64,000 nt of DNA, from the NCBI RefSeq assembly GCF_001713455.1, contig NZ_CP016464.1, forward strand, positions 495,501-559,500, in the 5' to 3' direction. Below are positions 1 through 10,228 of the stretch, in pieces (the first letter of the stretch is position 1; every line of letters starts with the position of its first letter). Under the pieces are notes generated by a model. That model had not been told where the DNA came from, ran no database searches, and was given only the letters and a program-made list of their open reading frames with translations. The DNA is from Bosea sp. RAC05 (GTDB taxonomy: Bacteria; Pseudomonadota; Alphaproteobacteria; Rhizobiales; Beijerinckiaceae). Position numbers and translations under genes: made by a program.

Positions 1-2081
1 CGCTCGATGCGCAAGGAGGCCTGCGCGAGGATCTGCGGATCCTGGTGATGTCGGCGACGCTGGACGGGGCGCGCGTCGCCAGATTGCTCGGCGAGGCGCC
101 GGTGATCGAGAGCCAGGGCCGCGCCTTCCCGGTCGAGACGCGCTATCTCGGCCGCGAGCCGCTGAAGCGCATCGAGGACCAGGTCGCCGACGCCGTGCTG
201 CGAGCGCTCGCCGAACAGCCGGGCTCGCAGCTCGTCTTCCTGCCCGGACAGGGCGAGATCAGGCGGGTCGAGGAACGCCTGCGCGAGCGCATCCGCGACA
301 GGGATGTCGAGATCGCGCCGCTTTATGGTGCACTCGACCAGGCCGAGCAGGATCGCGCCGTGCTGCCGGCGCCGGCCGGGCGCCGCAAGGTCGTGCTGGC
401 CACCGCCATCGCCGAGACCTCGCTGACGATCGAGGGCGTCAGGATGGTGATCGATTCAGGGCTCGCCCGCGTTCCCCTCTACGAGCCCGATCTCGGCGTG
501 ACCCGGCTGGAGACGCGCCGTGCAAGCCGCGCGGCCTGCGACCAGCGTCGCGGCCGCGCCGGCCGCACCGAACCCGGCATCTGCTACCGGCTCTGGGAGG
601 AAGCCGGCAACGGCGCGCTGGAGGCCTTCGCCCGCCCCGAAATCCTTTCCGCCGATCTCGCCCCGCTGCTGCTCGACTGCGCCGCCTGGGGCGTGTCGGA
701 CCCCACCAGCCTCTCCTTCCTCGACCCGCCCCCAGTGCCGGCCCTGAAGGAGGCGCGCAGCCTTCTGAGCAGCATTGGCGCGCTGGATGGCGACGGCCGG
801 ATCACGCCGGAAGGCCGCACCCTTCAGACCCTGCCGCTGCCGCCGCGCCTCGCGCGCATGGTCGTGGTGGCGGCGCGCTTCGGACAGGCCGCCGCGGCTG
901 CCCAGATCGCGGCCCTTCTGGTCGAGCGCGGCCTGGGCGGCGATGCGATCGACCTGTCGGAGCGGCTCGACCGGCTGGAGCGTGAGAGAGGCGGCCGCGC
1001 CGCCGATATGCGCCGCCTCGCCGAGGGCTGGGCCCGTGCCGCCGAGCGGGCCGCAGGTCCATCCGGCCCCCGCGAAGCCCTCTCCGTCGGGCTCCTCCTC
1101 GCCTTCGCCTATCCCGAGCGGGTCGCCAGGGCACGCAGCGCCGGTTCGGGGCAGTATCTCCTCGCCAATGGCCGCGGCGCGACGCTGGAGGCGGCCCAGC
1201 GCCTCGCCCGCGAGACGCATCTCGTGATCGCGGAGATGACCGGCGCGGCCCAGCAGGCGCGCATCCTCTCGGCCGCGCCCTTCACGGAAGCCGACATCGC
1301 CTGGCTCGTCGCCGAGGGACTCTCGCCCTTCGCGATCGAGGACCGCAGCGAGACGACCTTCGACCGGACCGCCCGTGCGCTGCGCGTGCGGGCGGTGAGG
1401 CGCTACGGCGCCCTCAGCCTCGCCGAGAGGCCGCTGCCGGCCGAGCCGACGCTGGCGAATGCGACCGTCCTGGCGGACGGCATCGCCGCGCTCGGCATCG
1501 GCCTGCTGCCCTGGACGAGGGCGCAGCGGCAGTTACGCGAGCGCGTCGGGTTTCTGCGACGGGCCGCGGCGGAGGCCGGCGCGACGGATGCCTGGCCCGA
1601 TCTCTCGGATGAGGGGCTGGCCTCCGATGCCGCCCTCTGGCTCGCGCCTCACCTGATCGGGCGGGCTTCGCTGGCGGCGATCGATCCGGGCGATCTCGAC
1701 GGAGCGCTGGCGGAGCTCTTGCCCTGGGAGCTGAAGCGCAGACTCGAGGCCGAGGCACCGACCCATTTCACCGCGCCGACCGGCTCCAGCCTCGCCGTCG
1801 ACTACGGCGCGGAGGCCGGCCCGACCATTTCGGTCCGCGTGCAGGAACTCTTCGGGCTGTCGAAGCATCCGGCGCTCGCCGGCGGGCGGGTGCCGCTGGT
1901 GCTGGAACTGCTCTCGCCCGGCCATAAGCCGGTGCAGATCACGCGCGACCTGCCGGGCTTCTGGCGCGGCTCCTGGGCGGCGGTCAAATCGGAGATGAAA
2001 GGCCGCTACCCGCGCCATCCCTGGCCCGACGACCCTGCTGCCGCCCCGCCGACGACGCGGGCCAAGCCGCGCGGGACATGA
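1..2081 (+). CDS. hrpB: ATP-dependent helicase HrpB, 3' part (5' end outside window)
   Basis: The frame is open from base 3 (LDAQGGLREDLRILVMSATL), so the gene starts upstream; the GTG at 45 is internal. What remains is the second half of helicase domain 1 onward: VMSATL (motif III), the domain-2 run ATAIAETSLTIEG (motif V) and QRRGRAGRTEPG (motif VI), then the HA2-like region and the long C-terminal HrpB domain ending in PWPDDPAAAPP. Walker A and DEAH lie outside the window. HrpB is a DEAH-box RNA helicase-like protein of about 820 residues, so roughly 140 residues are missing. Its precise role in alphaproteobacteria is not settled. The gene ends 9 bases before a palindromic repeat and converges on the DUF1194 gene. 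Confidence 0.93.
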   Translation, partial: LDAQGGLREDLRILVMSATLDGARVARLLGEAPVIESQGRAFPVETRYLGREPLKRIEDQVADAVLRALAEQPGSQLVFLPGQGEIRRVEERLRERIRDRDVEIAPLYGALDQAEQDRAVLPAPAGRRKVVLATAIAETSLTIEGVRMVIDSGLARVPLYEPDLGVTRLETRRASRAACDQRRGRAGRTEPGICYRLWEEAGNGALEAFARPEILSADLAPLLLDCAAWGVSDPTSLSFLDPPPVPALKEARSLLSSIGALDGDGRITPEGRTLQTLPLPPRLARMVVVAARFGQAAAAAQIAALLVERGLGGDAIDLSERLDRLERERGGRAADMRRLAEGWARAAERAAGPSGPREALSVGLLLAFAYPERVARARSAGSGQYLLANGRGATLEAAQRLARETHLVIAEMTGAAQQARILSAAPFTEADIAWLVAEGLSPFAIEDRSETTFDRTARALRVRAVRRYGALSLAERPLPAEPTLANATVLADGIAALGIGLLPWTRAQRQLRERVGFLRRAAAEAGATDAWPDLSDEGLASDAALWLAPHLIGRASLAAIDPGDLDGALAELLPWELKRRLEAEAPTHFTAPTGSSLAVDYGAEAGPTISVRVQELFGLSKHPALAGGRVPLVLELLSPGHKPVQITRDLPGFWRGSWAAVKSEMKGRYPRHPWPDDPAAAPPTTRAKPRGT

Positions 2082-2089
2082 AGGATCGG

Positions 2090-2177
2090 CCGTCATTCTC
2101 GGGCGAAGCGAAGCGCAGACCCGAGAATCTCGAGAAGGAAGGGCGCTCGATGCTCGGGTTAAGCCCGAGCATGACGG
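2090..2177. repeat. Composite palindromic intergenic repeat between convergent genes
   Basis: The outer arms CCGTCAT (2090-2096) and ATGACGG (2171-2177) enclose two nested hairpins. The first pairs ATTCTCGGG (2095-2103) with CCCGAGAAT (2120-2128) around a gcgaagcgaagc loop. The second pairs ATGCTCGGG (2150-2158) with CCCGAGCAT (2164-2172). The whole can fold as a cruciform. It fills the gap between hrpB and the DUF1194 gene. The GCGAAGCGAAGC loop and CCGTCAT ends look like the dispersed REP/MITE-like palindromes common in Rhizobiales genomes; that family assignment is from memory. It may also serve as a bidirectional terminator. Confidence 0.75.
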
Positions 2178-2189
2178 CTCGGAGGCTCC

Positions 2190-2999
2190 TCAATTCCCCA
2201 TCCGGTCGCGCCACTGCCGCTCGCCGGCCAGGCAGGTGGCGTTGCTGCCGGTCGACTGGGCTTTCTGGACCAGCGCCTCGCTCTCGCGCGGAATCTCCGC
2301 GATCTCGCGGATCAGCTTGGTGCGCGTCGCGTCGACGAACTGGTGGCGCTCGCGGATCGGGATGACGAAGGCGCCCGGTCCCGTGACGACGCAGTCCTTG
2401 TAGTAGAGGTCGAGATTGTCGAGGTCGAAATAGCTCGCCTGCTTCAGCATGACCGGCAGGCCGTTGATGGAGATGCCCTTGGCGGCGGCTTCGTCGCGCG
2501 CGACGGTCACGGGGCGTCCGTCATTGTTGGCGCCGTCTCCGGAGATGTCGATCACCTTGCGCAGCGGCACCACGTTCGCCTGCTCGATCAGCTGGACCCC
2601 GAGGTCGATCGCGGCCGAGATCGAGGTGCGTCGCCCGCGCCGCGTCTGGGCTTCGCCGAGTTCCTCCGCGAAGGCGATGGCCGAGGCGGGCGTATCGATG
2701 ATCGTCCAGGGCTTGACGATGTGCTGGAAGTGCCCGCCCGCCCATTCGAAATAGGTCACGGCGATCTTGCCGATCGCTCCCTTGGCGATGGCATCGTGCA
2801 GCGGCTTGGAGCGGAAGGCCTCGATATAGCCGTTGCGCTGCAGGGCGAGCTCGTCGAGATCCATCGAGAACGAGACGTCGACCGCCAGCACCAGCGCGAC
2901 ATCGACCTCTTCGGCGGGGGCGGCCGCCGATTGGGCATGGGCCGCGGCCGGGAGCACTGCCGCAGCCAGACTCAAGAGACCGCACAGCCAACGCCGCAT
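2190..2999 (-). CDS. Secreted DUF1194 protein with von Willebrand factor A domain
   Basis: The N-terminus MRRWLCGLLSLAAAVLPAAAHAQ is a clear Sec signal peptide, so the mature protein is periplasmic or secreted. A vWA fold follows with the metal-site motif DVSFS inside ALVLAVDVSFSMDLDE and a later SGDGANNDG segment, typical of DUF1194. I chose the ATG at 2999 rather than the in-frame ATG at 3014 because GGAGGT sits 4 bases upstream of 2999 and the longer start would add five residues before the signal peptide. It lies 75 bases downstream of cmk on the same strand. vWA proteins of this group bind protein partners through a metal; the partner here is unknown. Confidence 0.88.
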   Translation of the reverse strand: MRRWLCGLLSLAAAVLPAAAHAQSAAAPAEEVDVALVLAVDVSFSMDLDELALQRNGYIEAFRSKPLHDAIAKGAIGKIAVTYFEWAGGHFQHIVKPWTIIDTPASAIAFAEELGEAQTRRGRRTSISAAIDLGVQLIEQANVVPLRKVIDISGDGANNDGRPVTVARDEAAAKGISINGLPVMLKQASYFDLDNLDLYYKDCVVTGPGAFVIPIRERHQFVDATRTKLIREIAEIPRESEALVQKAQSTGSNATCLAGERQWRDRMGN

Positions 3000-3074
3000 C
3001 GCCACCTCCGTCATCTCATCGTGACGGAACTGTGCGCCTGCTTTCGATTCGTTCCAAGCCTTAAAGGCGGGCGG

Positions 3075-5149
<2,075 letters not shown>

Positions 5150-5240
5150 TCACGCCCGCGTTCGTCCCCGCGCTGCCTTGCGAGGGCGAGGTAATCCCGC
5201 CGCTGCGGTCATGTTCATGCCGCAGCCTGCGAATCAGCAT

Positions 5241-5269
5241 TTGACAGGGCCGGCCGCCCCGACTAACGG
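5241..5269 (+). promoter_or_regulatory. Candidate sigma70 promoter for the TIGR02300 gene
   Basis: A perfect TTGACA -35 (5241-5246) is followed after 17 bases by TAACGG (5264-5269), a weak -10. It lies 45 bases upstream of the GTG start at 5314 in the divergent aroA gap. The -35 is convincing; the -10 is poor. Confidence 0.45.
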
Positions 5270-5313
5270 ACGCGCCTGCTTTTCAGAACATGAATGATTG
5301 AAGGTCCGACGCA

Positions 5314-5712
5314 GTGGCGAAACCGGAACTTGGAACGAAGCGCGTTTGCCCGACGACGGGGCGCAAATTCTATGACCTGAACAAGGACCCGATCGTCTCG
5401 CCGTATACGGGACAGTCCTATCCGCGCTCGATGTTCGAGCCGCAGGCGAAGGCGGCGGCTGTGGCCGCGGCCAAGCCGGACGAGGACGAGGATGAGGTCG
5501 AGGCCGCCGACAGCGCCGTCGAACTCGTCTCGCTCGACGAGGCCGATGCCGAGGCGTCCGAGAAGGACGTCGTCGTCACCAGCGAGGACGACATCGAGGT
5601 CGAAGACGATGTCGCGCCCGATGACGACACCTTCCTGGAAGAGGACGAGGAAGGCGACGACGACGTCGCCGACCTGATCGATGGTGACATCGAGGGCGAC
5701 GAGGACGTCTGA
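5314..5712 (+). CDS. TIGR02300 / FYDLN_acid family protein with acidic tail
   Basis: The N-terminal 45 residues carry the family signature: GTKRVCPTTGRKFYDLNKDP followed by SPYTGQSYPRS. This looks like a small zinc-ribbon-like fold, but only one Cys is present. After residue 60 the protein becomes an almost continuous acidic Asp/Glu tail interrupted by Val and Ala. The start is GTG at 5314 with AAGG about nine bases upstream. Length is 132 residues. The family is restricted to alphaproteobacteria, has no established function, and commonly sits beside a tRNA-Ala and divergent aroA-cmk, exactly as here. Confidence 0.92.
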   Translation: MAKPELGTKRVCPTTGRKFYDLNKDPIVSPYTGQSYPRSMFEPQAKAAAVAAAKPDEDEDEVEAADSAVELVSLDEADAEASEKDVVVTSEDDIEVEDDVAPDDDTFLEEDEEGDDDVADLIDGDIEGDEDV

Positions 5713-5765
5713 ACCCCTCCCGCCGGAGCGGCGAAAAAGAATGACGATCAGGCGACATTCGGCGC

Positions 5766-5794
5766 TTGAGTCTTCCTCCGCTCCCGCCTATAGA
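5766..5794 (+). promoter_or_regulatory. Candidate promoter for tRNA-Ala
   Basis: TTGAGT (5766-5771), a 17-base spacer and TATAGA (5789-5794) form a good sigma70-type promoter. The predicted start of transcription is about 100 bases upstream of the tRNA, leaving a 5' leader to be processed. Confidence 0.5.
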
Positions 5795-5904
5795 GCGCTT
5801 CGCCGCTGACGCGGCGACCCGGTTCCGGGGCGGTCCGAGGCGCAAGCCCGGCGATCTGGAACCGACAAGACCCCGGCCGACCCCCATGTCCGCCGGCTGA
5901 GAGT

Positions 5905-5980
<76 letters not shown>

Positions 5981-6093
5981 TCTCCCTCTCAAAACAATTC
6001 CTGATCCGGATCGACGGCTTCGGCCTCTGAGGCGCTGGTCGCCCGCGACGTGGCGGCGCTTGACGGCGCGATGCGTCCGCTTGCGTGCGGGTA

Positions 6094-6139
6094 TCGCCGC
6101 CCCGACCACCTTTGGGAGGGGATGAGGTCGGGGCGGCGA
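6094..6139. repeat. Perfect 14-bp inverted repeat downstream of the tRNA
   Basis: TCGCCGCCCCGACC (6094-6107) and its exact reverse complement (6126-6139) are separated by 18 bases. It lies between tRNA-Ala and the convergent amidotransferase gene. It could be a bidirectional terminator, though there is no T-run on either side. Nothing else is seen in 5981-6222. Confidence 0.6.
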
Positions 6140-6222
6140 AGTGTTCAGCCGCGATGCAGCGACCAATCCTTAATCGCGCGAGCCCGCCATCCGGTTCACC
6201 CGCCAGACCGAAATCGACGATG

Positions 6223-7011
6223 TCAGGCCGCCGCGGCGACCGCGACCTCGAAGGGGGCGATGGCGACCGCGCCCGCATGCACCGTGACCAGCGTGTTGTC
6301 GGCGAGAGGCTGCCAGCAGTCCCGCGCCGCATCCACCGGCTCGGAGGCGACGACGACGCTGTCGCCGCGCTGGCAGACATAGAGGCTCGGCGGCTTGTTG
6401 TCCGAGGCCCAGCGGACCGCGTGAATCGTCTCACCGTCGGAGAGCGCCGCGGCGCAGCGCAGCGGCTCGGTCGTGCCGGTCTGTCGCATCAGCGCCAGCG
6501 CGTCGCCGAGCGAGGCTGCCAGAGCCATGGCGGGCGCCATCCCGTCCTGGATCCGCGACAGGGTGAGCAGGAACAGGGCTTCCGAATCCGTGGTTCCGAC
6601 GCGCGCGCCATAGAGCGAATCGGGGATCAGCCCCTCGAGCCGGCGGCGAATCAGGCCGTAGCCGCCGATCTGCCCGTTATGCATGAAGAGGTGCCGGCCA
6701 TGGGCGAAGGGGTGGCAGTTCGCGCGCGTCGTGGCGGTGCCGGTGGCGGCCCTGACATGCGCGAAGAACAGCGAGGAGCGGACCTGTTTCGCGATCGAGA
6801 GCAGGTTTTCGTCCGACCAGGCCGGGCGCACCTCGCGATACTGGCCGGGCTCGGGTCGGTCGCCATACCAGCCGACGCCGAAGCCGTCGCCATTCGTGCC
6901 GGTCTTGGTCTCGGCGGCATGGAGCGACTGGTGGATCAGCGAATGGCAGGGCGCCGCGACGAGGTCCTCGAGGAAAACGGGAACGCCGGCATAGGCGAGG
7001 AAGCGGCACAT
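6223..7011 (-). CDS. Class II glutamine amidotransferase, YafJ/EgtC type
   Basis: An N-terminal nucleophile glutamine amidotransferase. The true start is the ATG at 7011, because it gives MCRFLAYAG with catalytic Cys2; the upstream in-frame codons would bury the nucleophile. Family motifs are NGDGFGVGWYG, FFAHVRAATG, CHPF and MHNGQIGGY. Length is 262 residues, so it is an isolated glutaminase domain without a fused synthetase. Relatives include YafJ (function unclear) and EgtC, which hydrolyses gamma-glutamyl hercynylcysteine sulfoxide in ergothioneine synthesis. No egtA, B, D or E is nearby, so the ergothioneine role is not supported here. Confidence 0.88.
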   Translation of the reverse strand: MCRFLAYAGVPVFLEDLVAAPCHSLIHQSLHAAETKTGTNGDGFGVGWYGDRPEPGQYREVRPAWSDENLLSIAKQVRSSLFFAHVRAATGTATTRANCHPFAHGRHLFMHNGQIGGYGLIRRRLEGLIPDSLYGARVGTTDSEALFLLTLSRIQDGMAPAMALAASLGDALALMRQTGTTEPLRCAAALSDGETIHAVRWASDNKPPSLYVCQRGDSVVVASEPVDAARDCWQPLADNTLVTVHAGAVAIAPFEVAVAAAA

Positions 7012-7190
7012 GGCAGGGTCCGAATCGCGCGAGGTCCGCAAAAACGGAGAAGATTATTCTCCCGAAATGCGTCGCGCGCAAATCCGGCCGCCGCGGCTTC
7101 AGCCCGCCATCCGCTCGGTTGCAGGCACCCTGGCCATCGTATAACCGTCGCCCGACAACGCGCGACAACCACAGGAAAGTGGATCGGGGA

Positions 7191-8615
7191 ATGGCGAGAA
7201 TGATCGGTCGCGCTGGGATCGCCGCCGCCCTGCTGCTGTGCCTCCCGGCCGGGCCGGCCTTTGCCGCGAGCGGCATCGACGGAGCCTCGATGGGCGTGCT
7301 CTGGGCCCTGCCCTTCACCGGCATGCTCCTCTCGATCGCGCTGGGCCCGATCCTGTTCCCGCATTTCTGGGAGCTGAACTACGGCAAGTTCGCCGCTTTC
7401 TGGGCGGCGCTGGTTCTGGTTCCGCTCGTCGCGCTGCGCGGTTTCGAGCCGGCGCTCGGCGCCCTCGCCCACACCGCCCTGCTCGAATACATCCCCTTCA
7501 TCATCCTGCTCTTCGCCCTGTTCACGATCGCCGGCGGCATCCTGATCATGGGCAACCTGCACGGCACGCCCGCGACCAACACGGCCCTGCTGGCGATCGG
7601 CACGCTGATGGCGAGCTTCGTCGGGACGACGGGGGCCTCGATCATCATGATCCGCCCGGTGCTGCGCGCCAATGACAGCCGCCGCCACAACGTCCATGTC
7701 GTCGTCTTCTTCATCTTCCTGGTCTCGAACATCGGCGGTTCGCTGACGCCCCTCGGCGACCCGCCGCTCTTCCTCGGCTTCCTGCGCGGGGTCGACTTCT
7801 TCTGGACGACGACGCATCTGCTGCCGGAGACCGTGCTCGCCGTCGTCATCCTGCTGGCTGCGTTCTACGCCCTCGACAGCTGGTTCTACCGCAAGGAAGA
7901 GGGCATGCCCTCGCTCAAGGACCCGACGCCCGATCGCGACATCAAGCTCTACGGCAAGGTCAACTTCATCCTGCTCGGCGGCGTCATCGCCGCGATCCTG
8001 ATGTCGGCGAGCTGGAAGCCGGGCATCGCCTTCGACATCCTGGGCTCGAAGGTCGAGATCCAGAACGTCATGCGCGACATCGTCCTGCTCGCCCTGGCGG
8101 GCCTCTCGCTCAGGCTGACGCCGAAGCCCGTGCGGGCCGGCAACGAATTCACCTGGGGGCCGATCCTCGAGGTCGCCAAGCTCTTCGCGGGCATCTTCGT
8201 CTGCATCATCCCCGTCCTGGCGATGCTGCAGGCCGGCCGCAACGGCGCCTTCTCGGGCCTCGTCGCGCTGGTCACCAATCCCGACGGCAGCCACAACACG
8301 GTCGCCTATTTCTGGATGACGGGGCTGCTGTCCTCGTTCCTCGACAATGCGCCGACCTATCTCGTTTTCTTCGAGCTGGCGGGCGGCGACCCCAAGGTGC
8401 TGATGACGACGGGTGCGCTGACGCTGGCGGCGATTTCGGCCGGCGCGGTCTTCATGGGCGCCAATACCTATATCGGCAACGCGCCCAACTTCATGGTCTA
8501 CGCCATCGCCAAGGACCGGAAGGTCAAGATGCCGAGCTTCTTCGGCTATATGGCCTGGTCGGGCGCGATCCTGATCCCGATCTTCATCCTGCAGACGCTG
8601 ATCTTCTTCCGCTGA
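7191..8615 (+). CDS. Sodium:proton antiporter, NhaD/CitMHS_2-like ion transporter
   Basis: An inner-membrane ion transporter of about 474 residues with roughly a dozen hydrophobic segments. The first one is preceded by a signal-like N-terminus ending GPAFAASG. Conserved transport motifs are FVGTTGASIIMIRP, SNIGGSLTPLGDPPLF, SSFLDNAPTYL and GANTYIGNAPNF, typical of the ion-transporter superfamily member called NhaD or putative citrate transport (CitMHS_2). I place the start at ATG 7191; the upstream in-frame codons give a charged N-terminus with no family similarity. Sodium/proton exchange is the usual annotation, but the substrate is inferred from family only. It is divergent from the amidotransferase gene. 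Confidence 0.87.
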   Translation: MARMIGRAGIAAALLLCLPAGPAFAASGIDGASMGVLWALPFTGMLLSIALGPILFPHFWELNYGKFAAFWAALVLVPLVALRGFEPALGALAHTALLEYIPFIILLFALFTIAGGILIMGNLHGTPATNTALLAIGTLMASFVGTTGASIIMIRPVLRANDSRRHNVHVVVFFIFLVSNIGGSLTPLGDPPLFLGFLRGVDFFWTTTHLLPETVLAVVILLAAFYALDSWFYRKEEGMPSLKDPTPDRDIKLYGKVNFILLGGVIAAILMSASWKPGIAFDILGSKVEIQNVMRDIVLLALAGLSLRLTPKPVRAGNEFTWGPILEVAKLFAGIFVCIIPVLAMLQAGRNGAFSGLVALVTNPDGSHNTVAYFWMTGLLSSFLDNAPTYLVFFELAGGDPKVLMTTGALTLAAISAGAVFMGANTYIGNAPNFMVYAIAKDRKVKMPSFFGYMAWSGAILIPIFILQTLIFFR

Positions 8616-8620
8616 GCCGA

Positions 8621-8673
8621 ACATGACGACGCCCGCCATCCCGGACCGTCCGGGATGGCGGGCGTTGTCATGT
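8621..8673. terminator. 25-bp hairpin between convergent genes
   Basis: The arms 8621-8645 and 8649-8673 are complementary over 25 bases with a single G-U position and only a three-base loop (ccg). The core is CGCCCGCCATCCCGGA. It begins six bases after the antiporter stop and ends 54 bases before the phaZ stop, so it can terminate both. It has no U-tract; its length suggests a dispersed palindrome reused as a terminator. Confidence 0.75.
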
Positions 8674-8726
8674 CGGCACCTTGCGTCGGCCGGGCGGCCG
8701 CGAAGGCCGCCGGGACCCGCGAGGGC

Positions 8727-10043
8727 TCAGCTCGCGATCTTCAGCCCCTTGCGGGCGGCGCCGGCGCTCTCCTCGCGGCGGCCCTTGGCGGCCTCCATGT
8801 CGAGGGTGAGCATGAAGTCGGCGATCCGGGGGGCGATCTCGGAGCGGAAGCGCGAGCCGTTGAAGACGCCGTAATGGCCGACGCCCAGCTGCAGGTAGTG
8901 CACGCGCTTGTCGTCGGGAATGTTCGGGCAGAGGTCATGGGCGGCCTGGGTCTGGCCGACGCCGGAGATGTCGTCCTTCTCGCCCTCGACCGTCATCAGC
9001 GCGACGCGGCGGATGGCCGTGCAGTCCACCGGCTTGTCGCGATGCATCATCGTGCCCTTGGGCAGCGCGTGCTCGACGAAGACGGTCTCGACAGTCTGGA
9101 GATAGAACTCGGCGGTCAGGTCCATCACCGCCATGTACTCGTCGTAGAAGTCGCGGTGCTTCTCGGCCGAGTCGCCGTCGCCGGCGATCAGGTGCTTGTA
9201 CATCTCGTAATGGGCGCTGACATGGCGGTCGATGTTCATCGCCATGAAGCCGGAGAGCTGCATGAAGCCGGGATAGACGTCGCGGAAGGTGCCCGGATGC
9301 GGGAAGGGCACCTTGGTGATACAGTTGCGGCGGAACCAGTCGGTGCCGCGCTCCATCGCCAGGCAGTTCACCGCGGTGGGCGAGCGGCGGGTGTCGATCG
9401 GCCCGCCCATCAGCGTCATCGAGCGCGGCGCGCAGGGGTCGCCTTCGGCCTCCATCCGGGCGGCGGCGGCCAGCACCGGCACCGAGGGCTGGCAGACGGC
9501 CATGACATGGGTCTCCGGACCCAGCATCTGCAGCATGGCGATGACGTAGTCGATGTAGTCGTCGAGATCGAAGCGGCCCGCCATCAGCGGCACGAGCCGG
9601 GCGTCGATCCAGTCGGTGATGTAGACCTCGTGCCCGGGCAGGAAGGCCTCGACGGTGCCGCGCAGCAGCGTGGCATAGTGGCCCGACATCGGGGCGACGA
9701 TCAGCACCTTGGGCTGCGGCTTGCGCCGCCCCTCGATACGGCGGTCGAAATAGACCATCCGGCAGAACGGGCGTTCCCAGACGACACGCTCCTCGACCGC
9801 GACCTTGACGCCGTTGATCGTGGTCTCCGCCAGTCCGAAGGCCGGCTTGCCGTAACGACGCGTCGTGCGCTCGAACAGCTCGCAGGAAGCAGCGATCGTC
9901 CGCCCCATCGGCGTGTAGGTCAGCGGGTTGGCGGGATTGCGGAAGGCGAGATGCAGCGCGTCGGAGACATTCCGGGCCGGGCTGAGCATCATGTGAGCCG
10001 CTTCATAGGCATGGTAAGCGAACGACATGGCGGCTCCGTACAT
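8727..10043 (-). CDS. phaZ: Intracellular polyhydroxyalkanoate depolymerase
   Basis: PhaZ mobilises stored polyhydroxybutyrate inside the cell. The nucleophile box AVCQPSVP carries Cys184 instead of Ser, matching the Cys-type nucleophile of Ralstonia PhaZ1 (Cys183). The acid and His of the triad probably lie in TVEGEKDDISG and GVGHYGVFNG. The N-terminus MYGAAMSFAYHAYEAAHMM is conserved in this family, which fixes the start at ATG 10043 rather than 10073. Length is 438 residues. There is no signal peptide, as expected for an intracellular enzyme. It is divergent from actS. Confidence 0.94.
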   Translation of the reverse strand: MYGAAMSFAYHAYEAAHMMLSPARNVSDALHLAFRNPANPLTYTPMGRTIAASCELFERTTRRYGKPAFGLAETTINGVKVAVEERVVWERPFCRMVYFDRRIEGRRKPQPKVLIVAPMSGHYATLLRGTVEAFLPGHEVYITDWIDARLVPLMAGRFDLDDYIDYVIAMLQMLGPETHVMAVCQPSVPVLAAAARMEAEGDPCAPRSMTLMGGPIDTRRSPTAVNCLAMERGTDWFRRNCITKVPFPHPGTFRDVYPGFMQLSGFMAMNIDRHVSAHYEMYKHLIAGDGDSAEKHRDFYDEYMAVMDLTAEFYLQTVETVFVEHALPKGTMMHRDKPVDCTAIRRVALMTVEGEKDDISGVGQTQAAHDLCPNIPDDKRVHYLQLGVGHYGVFNGSRFRSEIAPRIADFMLTLDMEAAKGRREESAGAARKGLKIAS

Positions 10044-10228
10044 GCGAACTCGATCCTTTCGGCGCAGCGTCAATGCCGCGCCGCAACATGAACGCAGCCT
10101 ATGCCTAATTTGTTCTCATTCAACCCTTCAAAAGGCTAAGATTTCACTCTCATGACGATTGCCCCCAGTTTGTCGTGCTCCGGCGGGCCGCGCTTGACCC
10201 TCGCCTCGCCCATGGTTCAGACACAGTC

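Noticed and set aside
6223..7011. Assigning the amidotransferase as EgtC of ergothioneine synthesis
   Set aside because: No egtB, egtD or related gene is nearby, and YafJ-type proteins share the same motifs.
6936..8639. A 567-codon minus-strand frame opposite the antiporter
   Set aside because: Low-complexity Glu/Arg/Gln content and full overlap with a recognised transporter gene.
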